Shown: in pieces, positions 15,572-24,151 of the stretch
Numbering within the stretch: position 1 is the first letter of the stretch
How the letters are laid out: the number at the start of each line of letters is the position of its first letter
NCBI GenBank assembly: GCA_050247155.1
Contig: JBFWUS010000003.1
Span: 65,693-129,692 of the forward strand
Reading direction: 5' to 3'
Length of the DNA stretch: 64,000 nt
Origin: Mesorhizobium_G sp050247155
GTDB taxonomy: Bacteria > Pseudomonadota > Alphaproteobacteria > Rhizobiales > Rhizobiaceae
Translations under genes and position numbers: made by a program
Notes under the pieces: model-generated
Database searches by the model: none
Told to the model about the DNA's origin: nothing
What the model saw: the letters and a program-made list of their open reading frames with translations, nothing else

Positions 15572-16732
15572 TCACCCCTCCGCCATCATCTCCCGGCCGA
15601 TCAGCCAGCGGCGGATTTCGCTCGTCCCCGCGCCGATCTCGTAGAGTTTGGCGTCGCGCAGCAGTCGGCCGGCCGGAAATTCGTTGACATAGCCGTTGCC
15701 GCCCAGAAGCTGGATCGCGTCGAGCGCCATCAGTGTCGCCTTTTCGGCGGCGAAGAGGATGCAGCCGGCGGCGTCCTTGCGGGTCGTCTCCTTGCGGTCG
15801 CAGGCGCTGGCGACGGCATAGACATAGGCGCGGCAGGCGTTCATCGTCGTGTACATGTCGGCCAGCTTGCCCTGCACGAGCTGGAACTCGCCGATCGCCT
15901 TGCCGAACTGCTTGCGTTCGTGGACATAGGGCATCGCCACGTCCATGCAGGCCGCCATGATGCCGAGCGGACCGCCGGCCAGAACCGTGCGCTCGTAGTC
16001 GAGGCCGGACATCAGCACCTCGACGCCTTTTCCTTCCTCGTGCAGCACGTTCTCGAACGGAACCTCGACATTCTCGAACACCAGCTCGCCCGTGTTGGAG
16101 CCGCGCATGCCGAGCTTGTCCAGTTTTTGGGCGACCGAAAAGCCGGGGGAGGAGGTTTCCAGCACAAAGGCGGTGATGCCGCGCGAATGTTTTTCGGGAT
16201 CGGTCTTGGCGTAAACCACCAACGTGGCGGCGTCGGGGCCGTTGGTGATCCACATTTTTGTGCCGTTCAGGATGTAGCGGTCGTTGCGCTTTTCGGCGCG
16301 CAGGCGCAGCGACACGACATCCGAGCCGGAACCGCTCTCCGACATGGCGAGTGCGCCGACATCTTCGCCCGAACACAGGCCGGGCAGATATTTTTCCTTC
16401 TGCGCGGTCGTGCCCCAGCGATTGATCTGGTTGACGCAGAGATTGGAATGCGCGCCGTAGGAGAGACCGACCGAAGCGGATGCCCGCGAGATTTCTTCCA
16501 TCGCCACGACATGGGCGAGATAGCCCATGCCTGAGCCGCCGAAATCAGGATCGGCGGTGATGCCGAGCAGGCCGAGCTCGCCAAGCTCTTTCCACAGATG
16601 CGCTGGGAATTCGTTCTTCAGATCGGTCTCGGCTGCGATCGGCGCGATGCGCTCACTGGCGAAGCGGCGCACCATGTCGCGCAGCGCCTCGACCTCGTCG
16701 CCGAGCGGAAAATTCAGGCCGTTGGTGTACAT
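15572..16732 (-). CDS. ivd: Isovaleryl-CoA dehydrogenase
   Basis: A 386-residue acyl-CoA dehydrogenase. It shows the family signatures ALAMSESGSGSDVVSLRLRA (residues 127-146), WITNGPDAATLVVYAKT and C-terminal YEIGAGTSEIRRWLIGREM. Glu247 in LDYERTVLAGG is at the position of the catalytic base peculiar to isovaleryl-CoA dehydrogenases, in contrast to the C-terminal Glu of short-chain enzymes. It oxidises isovaleryl-CoA to 3-methylcrotonyl-CoA with electrons passed to ETF. It follows the TetR gene by 23 bases and probably shares its transcript. MccB and MccA on the same strand act next in the pathway. Confidence 0.93.
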   Translation of the reverse strand: MYTNGLNFPLGDEVEALRDMVRRFASERIAPIAAETDLKNEFPAHLWKELGELGLLGITADPDFGGSGMGYLAHVVAMEEISRASASVGLSYGAHSNLCVNQINRWGTTAQKEKYLPGLCSGEDVGALAMSESGSGSDVVSLRLRAEKRNDRYILNGTKMWITNGPDAATLVVYAKTDPEKHSRGITAFVLETSSPGFSVAQKLDKLGMRGSNTGELVFENVEVPFENVLHEEGKGVEVLMSGLDYERTVLAGGPLGIMAACMDVAMPYVHERKQFGKAIGEFQLVQGKLADMYTTMNACRAYVYAVASACDRKETTRKDAAGCILFAAEKATLMALDAIQLLGGNGYVNEFPAGRLLRDAKLYEIGAGTSEIRRWLIGREMMAEG

Positions 16733-16755
16733 GTTCGTTTCCTCGCCTTGTTGTT

Positions 16756-17373
16756 TTAGTGCTTTGATTGCCGGGTGACGGCGGTCGCGCCGACCAGCCG
16801 CAATGTCATCTTGAGATAGGTGTCGGTGACTTCCTCGACCGACAGCCGCTCGTCGGGGCGGAACCAGACTATCACCCCAGTGATCATCTGGATGATCGCC
16901 ATCGCGGTGAGGCCGACATCGTCGATGTCGAAGGCGCCGCTGTCGGCGCCGTCGCGCAGGATCTGGCGCAGGTTCTTCTCATAGGCGGTGCGCAACCTGA
17001 GGATTGCCGTCAGCCGTTCAGGCGACAGCGAACGAAGCTCCATATTGGAGACATGCGTGGAGTGCCGACGCATGATGTGGAAGCCGACGTGATGGCGCAC
17101 GAAGGCGGCCAATCGTTCGGCCGCATCGCCTTCCACGGGCTCCGCGTCCTGCCATCCGGCGCTCAACTTCTCCATGTGCTCAAGCAACAGGGATTGAAGC
17201 AGGTCTTCCTTGGTCGGGTAATAGCGATAGAGCGCCGCCGCCTGGACCCCCACTTCGGCGGCGAGCTGGCGCATGGACACGGCTTCGTAGCCATGACGCG
17301 CCATCAGCGACAGCGCCGCTTCGCGCACCGCCGCATCTGTCTTTTCGCCATGTGAACCGGTGGTGCGGGCCAT
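16756..17373 (-). CDS. TetR/AcrR-family regulator, probably of leucine catabolism
   Basis: A 205-residue TetR regulator. The HTH reads MARHGYEAVSMRQLAAEVGV, followed by AALYRYYPTKEDLL. The ligand-binding part contains GFHIMRRHSTHVSNMELRSL and ITGVIVWFRPDERLSVEEV. It sits immediately upstream of ivd on the same strand, so a role as an acyl-CoA-responsive repressor of leucine degradation is likely from position (compare the TetR-type LiuQ of other proteobacteria). A half-palindrome at 17409-17424 may be its operator. Confidence 0.88.
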   Translation of the reverse strand: MARTTGSHGEKTDAAVREAALSLMARHGYEAVSMRQLAAEVGVQAAALYRYYPTKEDLLQSLLLEHMEKLSAGWQDAEPVEGDAAERLAAFVRHHVGFHIMRRHSTHVSNMELRSLSPERLTAILRLRTAYEKNLRQILRDGADSGAFDIDDVGLTAMAIIQMITGVIVWFRPDERLSVEEVTDTYLKMTLRLVGATAVTRQSKH

Positions 17374-17408
17374 TCAAATGCCTTCGATGTCGTTCGGGCG
17401 TATTAATA

Positions 17409-17424
17409 AAACAAACGTTCATTT
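17409..17424. promoter_or_regulatory. Candidate TetR operator
   Basis: AAACAAACGTTCATTT has a perfect AACGTT core and matching AAA/TTT flanks around its centre. It lies about 35 bases upstream of the TetR start in an AT-rich gap facing the divergent MarR-GNAT gene. Confidence 0.4.
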
Positions 17425-17492
17425 AATTCAAGCGTTCGATCGAAATTTCGCGCCTGGCGTCCGTGCTGTTGTGGGGGCATCGCGCTCGCCGA

Positions 17493-17533
17493 TTTACTTG
17501 ACTCAGTCCACAAAATATAATGGACTGAGTCCA
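17493..17533 (+). promoter_or_regulatory. Promoter with two overlapping MarR-type palindromes
   Basis: A -35-like TTTACT (17493-17498) and a consensus -10 TATAAT (17516-17521) are 17 bases apart. Two related 13-mers flank the -10: TTGACTCAGTCCA (17498-17510) and the perfect palindrome TGGACTGAGTCCA (17521-17533). This is a textbook autorepressor layout for the MarR-GNAT gene starting at 17551. Confidence 0.7.
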
Positions 17534-17550
17534 TTAAATGGAGAAACGTA

Positions 17551-18546
17551 ATGCTTGATCGCAGTGCGGTGATCGCCAGCATGCGGCGGTTCAATCGCTT
17601 CTATACGCGCCAGATCGGCTTGCTGGCCGAGACGCTGACCCAAAGCCAGTTTACGCTGACGGAAGCGCGCGTGCTCTTCGAGTTGGGCCATCGGGCCGCC
17701 TTGGCGAGCGACGCCGGCGCGGGCATGCACCACTTTCTCACCTCGTCGCTGCAACTCGACATAGGACCCGCGGCGTCCGAGATCGCCACTGATCTACGTG
17801 TCGACCCCGCCTATCTGGCACGCCTCCTGCGAAAATTCGGCGATCTGGGCCTGACGGAAAGTAGACAGGATCCAGGCGATGGCCGCCGGCGCATTCTATC
17901 CCTGACGGAGAAGGGCAAGCGGACCCTGGGCGAACTGCAGGCAAAAGCCGATGAGGAAGTCGGCCAGATGATAGCGGGACTGGACGATTTGCAGGCCGGC
18001 GAATTGGGTGGCGCCCTCGACAAGGTGGAACGACTGTTGGGCAATCATGCCGCATCGGCCGCCATTCGCTTGCGCCCGCATCGCATCGGCGATGTCGGCT
18101 GGGTGATCGAGAAGCAGTCGCGCCTCTATGCCGACGAGTATGGCTGGAACGAAGAGTATGAGGCGCTGGTCTGCGAAATCGGCGGCCGCTTCCTGCGCGA
18201 TTTCGTGCCGGGCAAGGAATTCTGCTGGATCGCCGAGCGCGACGGCGAACGGCTGGGAGCCGTGTTTCTCGTGCGCCGCACGCAAGAGGAGGCGCAACTG
18301 CGCATGCTGCATGTGGAAGCGTCGGCGCGTGGGCAAGGGGTTGGCAGCAGGCTGGTGGCCGAATGCATCGAAACTGCCCGTCGCGTCGGCTACCGGCGGA
18401 TGTTGTTATGGACAAATGACGTTCTGACGAGCGCCCGCCACATCTACGAGCGCGCCGGTTTTACCCTGATAGAGCAGGAAGGACACCACAGCTTCGGGCA
18501 CGACCTGCATGGGCAAACGTGGGCGCTTGATCTGAGCAAGCCGTGA
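17551..18546 (+). CDS. MarR regulator fused to GNAT acetyltransferase
   Basis: A 331-residue bifunctional protein. Residues 1-150 are a MarR-like winged helix (LTEARVLFELGH, then DPAYLARLLRKFGDLGLTES and a DGRRRILSLTEKG wing). Residues 165-331 form a GNAT N-acetyltransferase with the acetyl-CoA loop VEASARGQGVGSRLVAECIE and C-terminal ARHIYERAGFTLIEQE. The acetylated substrate is unknown; the DNA-binding half probably controls its own promoter through the palindromes upstream. It is divergent from the TetR gene. Confidence 0.92.
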   Translation: MLDRSAVIASMRRFNRFYTRQIGLLAETLTQSQFTLTEARVLFELGHRAALASDAGAGMHHFLTSSLQLDIGPAASEIATDLRVDPAYLARLLRKFGDLGLTESRQDPGDGRRRILSLTEKGKRTLGELQAKADEEVGQMIAGLDDLQAGELGGALDKVERLLGNHAASAAIRLRPHRIGDVGWVIEKQSRLYADEYGWNEEYEALVCEIGGRFLRDFVPGKEFCWIAERDGERLGAVFLVRRTQEEAQLRMLHVEASARGQGVGSRLVAECIETARRVGYRRMLLWTNDVLTSARHIYERAGFTLIEQEGHHSFGHDLHGQTWALDLSKP

Positions 18547-18577
18547 GCCATTCGTTTCATTCCACGATAGGGCCGGG

Positions 18578-19462
18578 CTAGCCCGCCGAAAGCAACTCTC
18601 GCAGCACCCGCCAGGCCTTATCCGCCTCGCGCTGGTTGGCGTCGTGGCCGGCGACGGTGATCAGCGCTTTCCAAAGCGTCCAGGCGCGGCCGCGCGCCCA
18701 GGTTTCCTCGTCCAGGTTCAGCGCATCGCGGAAGGCGGCGCGGCTCTCGCCAGAGAAAAAAGTCCAGGTGATGGCGAGGTCGCAGGCCGGATCGCCGATG
18801 CCGGACGTGCCGAAGTCGATGACGCCACAAAGGCAACCATTCTCGACCAGCAAATTGCCCCAGGCGATATCGCCATGAAACCAGACAGGCGAGCAGTTCC
18901 ATGAAGAAGCCAGAGCGTCGTCCCAGATGGATGTCGCGGATTCGACGTCTATATTGCCGGCGAGTGTCGTAAGCGCATCGCGGGTTTCTTGGTCGTAGAC
19001 TTTCAGTGGTCCGCCGCGCCAGAAATTATGCTGGCCGGGCAGAGGACCGCCCGCAGCATCGGCTTTGCGCAAGGCGTTCAGAAAGCCGGCCAGATCGCGG
19101 GCGAACGTGACGAGGTTGTCGATGCGATCTTCGTTTGCCGGCTCGCCCGGCAGCCAGTCATAGACCGACCAAGCAAAAAAATAACTCTGGCCGGGTTCGC
19201 CTTTGGCGAGTGGCGTGGGGATCGGTAGCGGGAGTTGCGGCGCGAGTTTCGGTAGCCATTCCTGCTCCTTCTCAACTTGCAACGTGTATGACGCCGCGCT
19301 CGGCAGCCGCACCATCATGTCGCTGCCGAGCCGAAAGGTGCGATTGTCCCAGCCGCCGGGAACAATCGGTTCGACGGGCAGGTGCGCCCAATGCGGGAAC
19401 TGGGTCTGCACCAAACGGCGGACAAGATCGGCGTCGATTGGTGGGACAGGCGGGGTCGTCAT
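18578..19462 (-). CDS. Aminoglycoside/choline-kinase-like phosphotransferase
   Basis: A 294-residue APH-fold kinase. The catalytic loop is HGDIAWGNLL (His196, Asp198, Asn203), followed by the metal-binding VIDFGTSGIGDPACD (Asp216). The N-terminal lobe has PGGWDNRTFRLGSDMMVRLP. Family members phosphorylate aminoglycosides, macrolides or metabolites. The substrate here cannot be named, and resistance should not be assumed. It ends 31 bases past the convergent MarR-GNAT stop. Confidence 0.85.
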   Translation of the reverse strand: MTTPPVPPIDADLVRRLVQTQFPHWAHLPVEPIVPGGWDNRTFRLGSDMMVRLPSAASYTLQVEKEQEWLPKLAPQLPLPIPTPLAKGEPGQSYFFAWSVYDWLPGEPANEDRIDNLVTFARDLAGFLNALRKADAAGGPLPGQHNFWRGGPLKVYDQETRDALTTLAGNIDVESATSIWDDALASSWNCSPVWFHGDIAWGNLLVENGCLCGVIDFGTSGIGDPACDLAITWTFFSGESRAAFRDALNLDEETWARGRAWTLWKALITVAGHDANQREADKAWRVLRELLSAG

Positions 19463-19483
19463 GATAGCAATCTGCGGTAGCGG

Positions 19484-20590
19484 TCAGCCCCCGCGCGCCT
19501 CAGCCAACGCCTTGGGCAGCTCTTCTGCAAAAATGTCGAGCTCGTGATCGAGGCCAACACCGATGCGGACACAGCGGTCGAGCCCCGGCGCCATCGGCTT
19601 GCGCACGAAGACATCGCGCTTCAGAAGGCCCTGCAGTACTTTCAGCGCAAACGCGCCGTCCGCGCCGCAATCCAGCGTCACGAAATTGGTTGAAGACGGG
19701 ATCGGCTTCAACCCGTTGGCGCGGCCGATCCCGGCGATGCGGTCGCGTCCGGCCGCGATCTTGCCGACGACCTCAGTGAGATAGGCTTGGTCGGCAAGAG
19801 CGGCGAGGCCGGCGACCTGCGCCATCTTGTTGACGCCATAATGGGTGCGGATCTTCTCGAATTCGGTGATCACGGCTGCATCCCCGATCGCATAACCGCA
19901 GCGTATGCCGGCCAGCCCATAAGCCTTGGAGAAGGTGCGCAGCCGCAGGACATTGGAGCGAGTGAGATCGATAGGCGGCAGCCGGTCGAGCGGCGCAGTT
20001 TCGCCATAGGCCTCGTCCAGCACGAGCATTGTTGTTTCAGGGAGCTGCTCGATGAAGCGTTGGACCTCGTCGGCCTCCCAGAAGGTGCCCATTGGATTGT
20101 CGGGATTGGACAGATAGACCAACGTCGCGTTCTCGCGGCGCACGGCATCGAGCAGGCCTTGCAGGCTTTCGCGGTCGTTCTCGTAGGGTGCGGCGACAAG
20201 CCGACCGCCGGCGCCCGCGACATAAAAATTGAAGGTCGGATAGGCGCCGAGCGAGGTGACCACCGGCGCGCCGATCTCAGTGTACATTTTGACGATCAGC
20301 GCCAGCAGGCCGTCGATGCCTTCGCCGATGACGACATTGCCGATGCCGACATTGCAATGCGCGGCGATGGTCTGGCGCAGCTCAAAATTGTCCGGGTCGC
20401 AGTATTTCCACATCTGCGGAGCGGCCGCCGCCATGGCGGCGATGACGGACGGCGCGGGGCCAAAACAGCTTTCATTGGCGCCGATGCGCGCCCGGAACGG
20501 TTTTCCCCGTGTCCGCTCCTGGTTTTCCGGGCCGACGAACGGAACTGTCGCGGGCAAAGCCCGGATCGTGGCAGTGGGGGAAGGGCGCAT
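19484..20590 (-). CDS. Class I/II PLP-dependent aminotransferase, HisC-like
   Basis: A 368-residue enzyme starting MRPSPTATIRALPATVPFVG; the frame extends upstream to 20824 but that part has no family similarity. Fold-type I signatures are ARIGANESCFGPAPS, GEGIDGLLALIVKMY, LSNPDNPMGTFW, VLDEAYGE and the PLP lysine in TFSKAYGLAGIRCGY. It resembles histidinol-phosphate aminotransferase and related amino-acid transaminases. There is no his operon here, so the physiological substrate is open. The APH-like gene lies 21 bases downstream on the same strand. Confidence 0.85.
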   Translation of the reverse strand: MRPSPTATIRALPATVPFVGPENQERTRGKPFRARIGANESCFGPAPSVIAAMAAAAPQMWKYCDPDNFELRQTIAAHCNVGIGNVVIGEGIDGLLALIVKMYTEIGAPVVTSLGAYPTFNFYVAGAGGRLVAAPYENDRESLQGLLDAVRRENATLVYLSNPDNPMGTFWEADEVQRFIEQLPETTMLVLDEAYGETAPLDRLPPIDLTRSNVLRLRTFSKAYGLAGIRCGYAIGDAAVITEFEKIRTHYGVNKMAQVAGLAALADQAYLTEVVGKIAAGRDRIAGIGRANGLKPIPSSTNFVTLDCGADGAFALKVLQGLLKRDVFVRKPMAPGLDRCVRIGVGLDHELDIFAEELPKALAEARGG

Positions 20591-21092
20591 GATCGATCCT
20601 TCGGCTGGTCTCGCCGACTGGTACACGAAAATCGCCGGTGATTGCCACCGGCGAAAGTACAGACTTGGATGTCGTGAGCAACGCAGATACACGGGCGCCA
20701 GCCAAAGCGTGCCCGGTGACGCATCGGAGAGCGGCGTGGATGGCTGGGCGCTTCGACGCGCGCCCTTCCGCTGGGCGTTTGACCCTGAACGTTGTTGGAG
20801 GGCTAATTTGCGATGGCGGGCCACGAACGTGGGAGATGGGCACTACAGTTTCGTTGTTCCACTGGACGACGACACGCAGCTGCACAAAACTGCGTTGCCG
20901 TTCGATCGTCCAACTTGATCAGGGCATGCGATCCCGGACGATCACCTTCGGCACGGGCGCCGCAGAGAGAGCGACGTATCCAGTCAAGCAAGTCGGCAGG
21001 TCCGGATGTGGCTGGTGGGAGTGACATGTTGAATATGAAGAATCCGCCCCATTCGTTCGGCGATTCCTGGGGAGAGCTTGCGAGGCGACCTT
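20591..21092. other. Intergenic region with no confident gene
   Basis: About 500 bases between the HisC-like gene and the histidine kinase gene. Short frames exist on both strands, but none shows family similarity or a convincing start. I see no clear repeat or RNA gene. Confidence 0.5.
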
Positions 21093-22436
21093 TCACGACG
21101 CCATAGGTAAGTCGAGCACAGCCTCAAAGCCCTGTGTCCCGCTTCGCAATTCCAGCCCGCCTCCCGCCGCGGCGATGACACCGGCGGCAATGGCGATCCC
21201 CAACCCCTCACCGGGCATGCGCTCATCCAGTCGACGCCCGCGCCTGGCGATTTCCGCGAGACTTTCCTCGGGTACCCCCAGACCGTCGTCGGTGATCGTG
21301 ATTCGGACACGGCCGCGTTCCGCCAGGGCTTCGATCGCGACTTCGGTGGAAGCGTGGCGCGCGGCATTCTCGGCGAGCGCACCCAGCGCCTCGACCAGAT
21401 CGACCGGATCAATTGCCGCGGTGAGGCCATCGGATACGGCGATGCGCCAGCGGAGTTTCTGGCCGTCCGGGGTGCGGCCCAGCACGGCATGGATGCGTGC
21501 AACGGTCGCTGCGACATCAGCGCTGGCGCTGCCGACGATTGCGGCGACGCGCGCGCGTGCGAGTTCGCGCTCCACATGGGCGCGCATCGTGTCCGCGATC
21601 TCCTCGATAGCCGCGGCCGCGCGTGTTTCGCCACCTTGACGCAAGCGTTCCGCCTCGCCGAGCAGCGCCTGAAGCGGCGTCTTCAGCCCATGGGCGAGAT
21701 CGCCGGCGCGGCTGCGGGCGCGGGCTATGTCGGTCTCGCGGGCGGCCAGCAGCGCGTCGATCTCGCCCGCCAGGGGGAGCATCTCGTCCGGCCATGCCTC
21801 GCCCATACGTGTTGCTCGTCCCCTGCGCAGTGCCGCCACGCGCTCGCGGATGCGCTTGAGCGGCCTCAGCCCATAGGCGAGCTGGGCGACCTGCGCGGCG
21901 ACGAGGGCGAGCGCCAGCACGGCCAGATAGGGCGCAAGGTCGGCGATGAAGGCCGTGCGTGCCGCGACAAGCTCCGCGCGGTCCATGGCCACGGCCGCGC
22001 GCGCCTGGCCGCCGCCGAGCCTTGCCGGCAGCGTCACGACGCGCTCAAGCGCCAGCAGCCTTGCGTCTCCCGGGCCTGCGATCGCGTCGAGGCGTGCCTG
22101 CCCATCGGCGGGGCGGTCGCCGGGCAGGTTCAACGCCTGATCCCACAGGGAACGGGAGCGAAGCATCTGCCCGCCCGCCTCGATCTGCCAGTAGAGCCCG
22201 CCGTAGGGACGCGAGAAACGCGGGTCGGCGGGCGGCGTGGCAACCGCGAGCCCGTCCCGACCCATGACGAGGCCGGCGAGCGCCTGGTCGAGCTGGACCT
22301 GCATCTCGGCCGCGGCGCGCCGCTCGACATGCTCGCCGAAGAGAAGGGAGAGCGCGAAGCCCGCCGCGCCGAGGGCGACGACGACGGCGCCCGCGCCGAT
22401 CAGCACGAGCCGCAGGCGCAGCGACATGCCGTTCAC
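21093..22436 (-). CDS. Sensor histidine kinase of a PepSY-linked two-component system
   Basis: A 447-residue membrane kinase. TM1 spans about residues 7-33 and TM2 about 165-187, with a periplasmic domain between them. The cytoplasmic part has the H-box RAGDLAHGLKTPLQALLGEA, the N-box ALGALAENAARHA, the G1 box TDDGLGVPEES and the G2 box GEGLGIAIAAG. This is a PhoQ-like organisation. It follows the response regulator by 10 bases. The signal is unknown; the PepSY neighbours hint at an envelope or metal/protease-related cue. Confidence 0.92.
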   Translation of the reverse strand: MNGMSLRLRLVLIGAGAVVVALGAAGFALSLLFGEHVERRAAAEMQVQLDQALAGLVMGRDGLAVATPPADPRFSRPYGGLYWQIEAGGQMLRSRSLWDQALNLPGDRPADGQARLDAIAGPGDARLLALERVVTLPARLGGGQARAAVAMDRAELVAARTAFIADLAPYLAVLALALVAAQVAQLAYGLRPLKRIRERVAALRRGRATRMGEAWPDEMLPLAGEIDALLAARETDIARARSRAGDLAHGLKTPLQALLGEAERLRQGGETRAAAAIEEIADTMRAHVERELARARVAAIVGSASADVAATVARIHAVLGRTPDGQKLRWRIAVSDGLTAAIDPVDLVEALGALAENAARHASTEVAIEALAERGRVRITITDDGLGVPEESLAEIARRGRRLDERMPGEGLGIAIAAGVIAAAGGGLELRSGTQGFEAVLDLPMAS

Positions 22437-22446
22437 GATATACCGT

Positions 22447-23109
22447 TCACCGGGGCGTTCCCTCGAAGAAATAGCCGAAGCCGCGCCTCGTGCCGATGAC
22501 GCCGTCGCCGAGCTTGCGCCTGAGCCGCGCGATCACGGCCTCCAGCGCATTGGCCTCGCGGTCGTCGTCGCCGTAGAGATGGTCCAGGAGTTCGCCGGCC
22601 GGGACGACGCGGGCGCGGTTGAGGATGAGATAGGCGAGCGCGCGCCATTCGAGCGCGGTGAGGTTCACCGGCGCACCTCCACGCGCAACGCTCATGCGGT
22701 TCAGGTCGACCACGATGTCGCCGAATTCCTGCAGCGCGGTGCCGAGGCCGCCGGCGCGCCGCATCAGGGCGCGGGCGCGCGCCAGCAGCTCCTCCATGCG
22801 GAAGGGCTTCGGCAGATAGTCGTCCGCGCCTGCCTCGATACCTTCGACGCGCTCCTGCCATGAGCCGCGCGCCGTCAGGACCAGCACCGGCATGTTGCGG
22901 CCCGCGGCCCGCCATCGCTTGAGCACGGACAGCCCGTCCATGCGCGGAAGCCCGAGATCGAGCACGACGAGGTCGAAATCCTCCGTGTCACCCAGAAACC
23001 AGGCAGTTTCGCCGTCGGCGGCGCGATCCACCCGCAAGCCAGCGCCTTCGAGCGCTGCGGCGACGTCGCGGGCGATACGGTCGTCATCCTCGACGGCGAG
23101 CGCGCGCAT
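22447..23109 (-). CDS. OmpR/PhoB-family response regulator
   Basis: A 220-residue regulator. The receiver domain (1-115) has acidic residues VEDDDR, phospho-acceptor Asp in VVLDLGLPRMDG near residue 51, and Lys in DDYLPKPFRMEELL. The C-terminal winged helix (130-220) has LTALEWRALAYLILN and VIARLRRKLGDGVIGTRRG. Its ATG overlaps the stop of the PepSY gene (TGATG). The candidate binding site is the CTGACAG direct repeat at 23426-23443. Confidence 0.94.
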   Translation of the reverse strand: MRALAVEDDDRIARDVAAALEGAGLRVDRAADGETAWFLGDTEDFDLVVLDLGLPRMDGLSVLKRWRAAGRNMPVLVLTARGSWQERVEGIEAGADDYLPKPFRMEELLARARALMRRAGGLGTALQEFGDIVVDLNRMSVARGGAPVNLTALEWRALAYLILNRARVVPAGELLDHLYGDDDREANALEAVIARLRRKLGDGVIGTRRGFGYFFEGTPR

Positions 23110-23402
23110 CAGTCGTCGTTAAAGTCGCGGTCGAGAATGGTGCCCGTTGCGGCGCCTATCGAGAGCTCCACCAGTCTCCCGTCGCGCGACACCGCCTCCA
23201 CCTCGTAGACGTAGCGGCCATCGTCGCGGTCGAGGTCGATCTCGATGATGCGGCCGCCCACCTCTTGCTCCACGACCGCGAGGATGCGGGAGAGCGGCAG
23301 GATCTCGCCGCGCGCCAGCGCCTCGCGGGCGCGGTCGTGGTCATCGTCCGCCAGAGCGGGCGCGGCGAGGAGGAGGGCGAGGACGACGAGCATATGACGC
23401 AT
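23109..23402 (-). CDS. PepSY-domain periplasmic protein
   Basis: A 97-residue protein with a signal peptide (MRHMLVVLALLLAAPALA) followed by a PepSY domain: AREALARGEILPLSRILAVV, then GGRIIEIDLDRDDGRYVYEV and GATGTILDRDFNDD. PepSY domains are thought to bind or inhibit peptidases or sense peptides or metals. It is the first gene of the PepSY - regulator - kinase operon. Confidence 0.87.
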   Translation of the reverse strand: MRHMLVVLALLLAAPALADDDHDRAREALARGEILPLSRILAVVEQEVGGRIIEIDLDRDDGRYVYEVEAVSRDGRLVELSIGAATGTILDRDFNDD

Positions 23403-23425
23403 TGGTGCAGTCTATCCTAGCCGAA

Positions 23426-23443
23426 CTGACAGAACGCTGACAG
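23426..23443. promoter_or_regulatory. Tandem CTGACAG repeat, OmpR/PhoB-type site
   Basis: CTGACAG at 23426-23432 and again at 23437-23443, repeating every 11 bases, which is the spacing expected for two OmpR/PhoB-family monomers on one DNA face. It sits between the two divergent PepSY genes and would suit autoregulation by the neighbouring response regulator. Confidence 0.55.
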
Positions 23444-23533
23444 GGGCCGCGGGCGGCGTGTCAGGCAAGGGCAGGCATAGAGGCTGTGTCAACGCGGCAG
23501 GATCGAGCCGCACAGAAGCAAACGGAGAACATC

Positions 23534-23833
23534 ATGCGCAACATCCATTCAACTGTCGTTATCGCCGGCTTCGCCGCCCTCCTTGTCGCCGCGGGCGTCG
23601 CTTCCGCCCAGACCGCCAGGTCCGACGATTCCAGAAACGCGCCCCCCGCCGGCTGGTTGAGCGTGAACGAGATCGCCGCGAAGATGGAAGGGCGGGGCTA
23701 TCGTGTGCTCGAGGTCGAGATCGATGACGGCGCCTATGAGGTCAAGGCGGTCGACACCAACGGCATGCGTGTCGAGGCCGATCTCGATCCGTCGACCGGT
23801 GAGCCGTTCCGCGGCTGGAAGCAAGACGACTAG
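23534..23833 (+). CDS. Second PepSY-domain periplasmic protein
   Basis: A 99-residue protein from the ATG at 23534 (MRNIHSTVVIAGFAALLVAA), with a signal peptide ending near ASAQ. The PepSY_2-type domain reads LSVNEIAAKMEGRGYRVLEV, then DGAYEVKAVDTNGMRVEADL and DPSTGEPF. It is divergent from the PepSY/two-component operon across a 130-base gap that carries the CTGACAG repeat, so it is a probable target of that system. The upstream in-frame ATG at 23486 would add 16 non-signal residues and is less likely. Confidence 0.85.
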   Translation: MRNIHSTVVIAGFAALLVAAGVASAQTARSDDSRNAPPAGWLSVNEIAAKMEGRGYRVLEVEIDDGAYEVKAVDTNGMRVEADLDPSTGEPFRGWKQDD

Positions 23834-24060
23834 AAACGTCAGGAACGCATTCGGGGGCGCGGTGTCGCACGACCTTCATCGCGCCCCCCGCAAAAGCTTC
23901 AATCCCCATTCGGACGGGGCTCGATAGATAGACGCGTTCCGCCATTGTTCTTTGCCGCCATCACTCGGCTACGGACACGGCCCAGCGGGGGTAGAGCGCC
24001 TCCACTTTTATGTCATCTGCAGCCGGAGAGGGCTTTATCGTAGTTTGGCGCAACACGGCA

Positions 24061-24151
24061 TGGCGGAGAGGAAGGGATTCGAACCCTCGAGAAGCTTTTG
24101 ACCTCTACTCCCTTAGCAGGGGAGCGCCTTCGACCACTCGGCCACCTCTCC
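24061..24151 (-). tRNA. tRNA-Ser (anticodon GCU)
   Basis: Read on the minus strand, the acceptor GGAGAGG (24151-24145) pairs with CCTCTCC (24071-24065), followed by G and an encoded CCA. The anticodon loop is CTGCTAA with a long variable arm typical of class II serine tRNAs, and a GGTTCGAATCC T-arm is present. Length is 91 bases including CCA. Confidence 0.95.

Noticed and set aside
18578..19462. Antibiotic resistance determinant
   Set aside because: The APH fold is clear, but many chromosomal members act on metabolites; resistance cannot be claimed from sequence.
20803..21106. Overlapping frames of about 97 residues on both strands
   Set aside because: Neither has a family match, signal or ribosome site; both appear to be chance frames.
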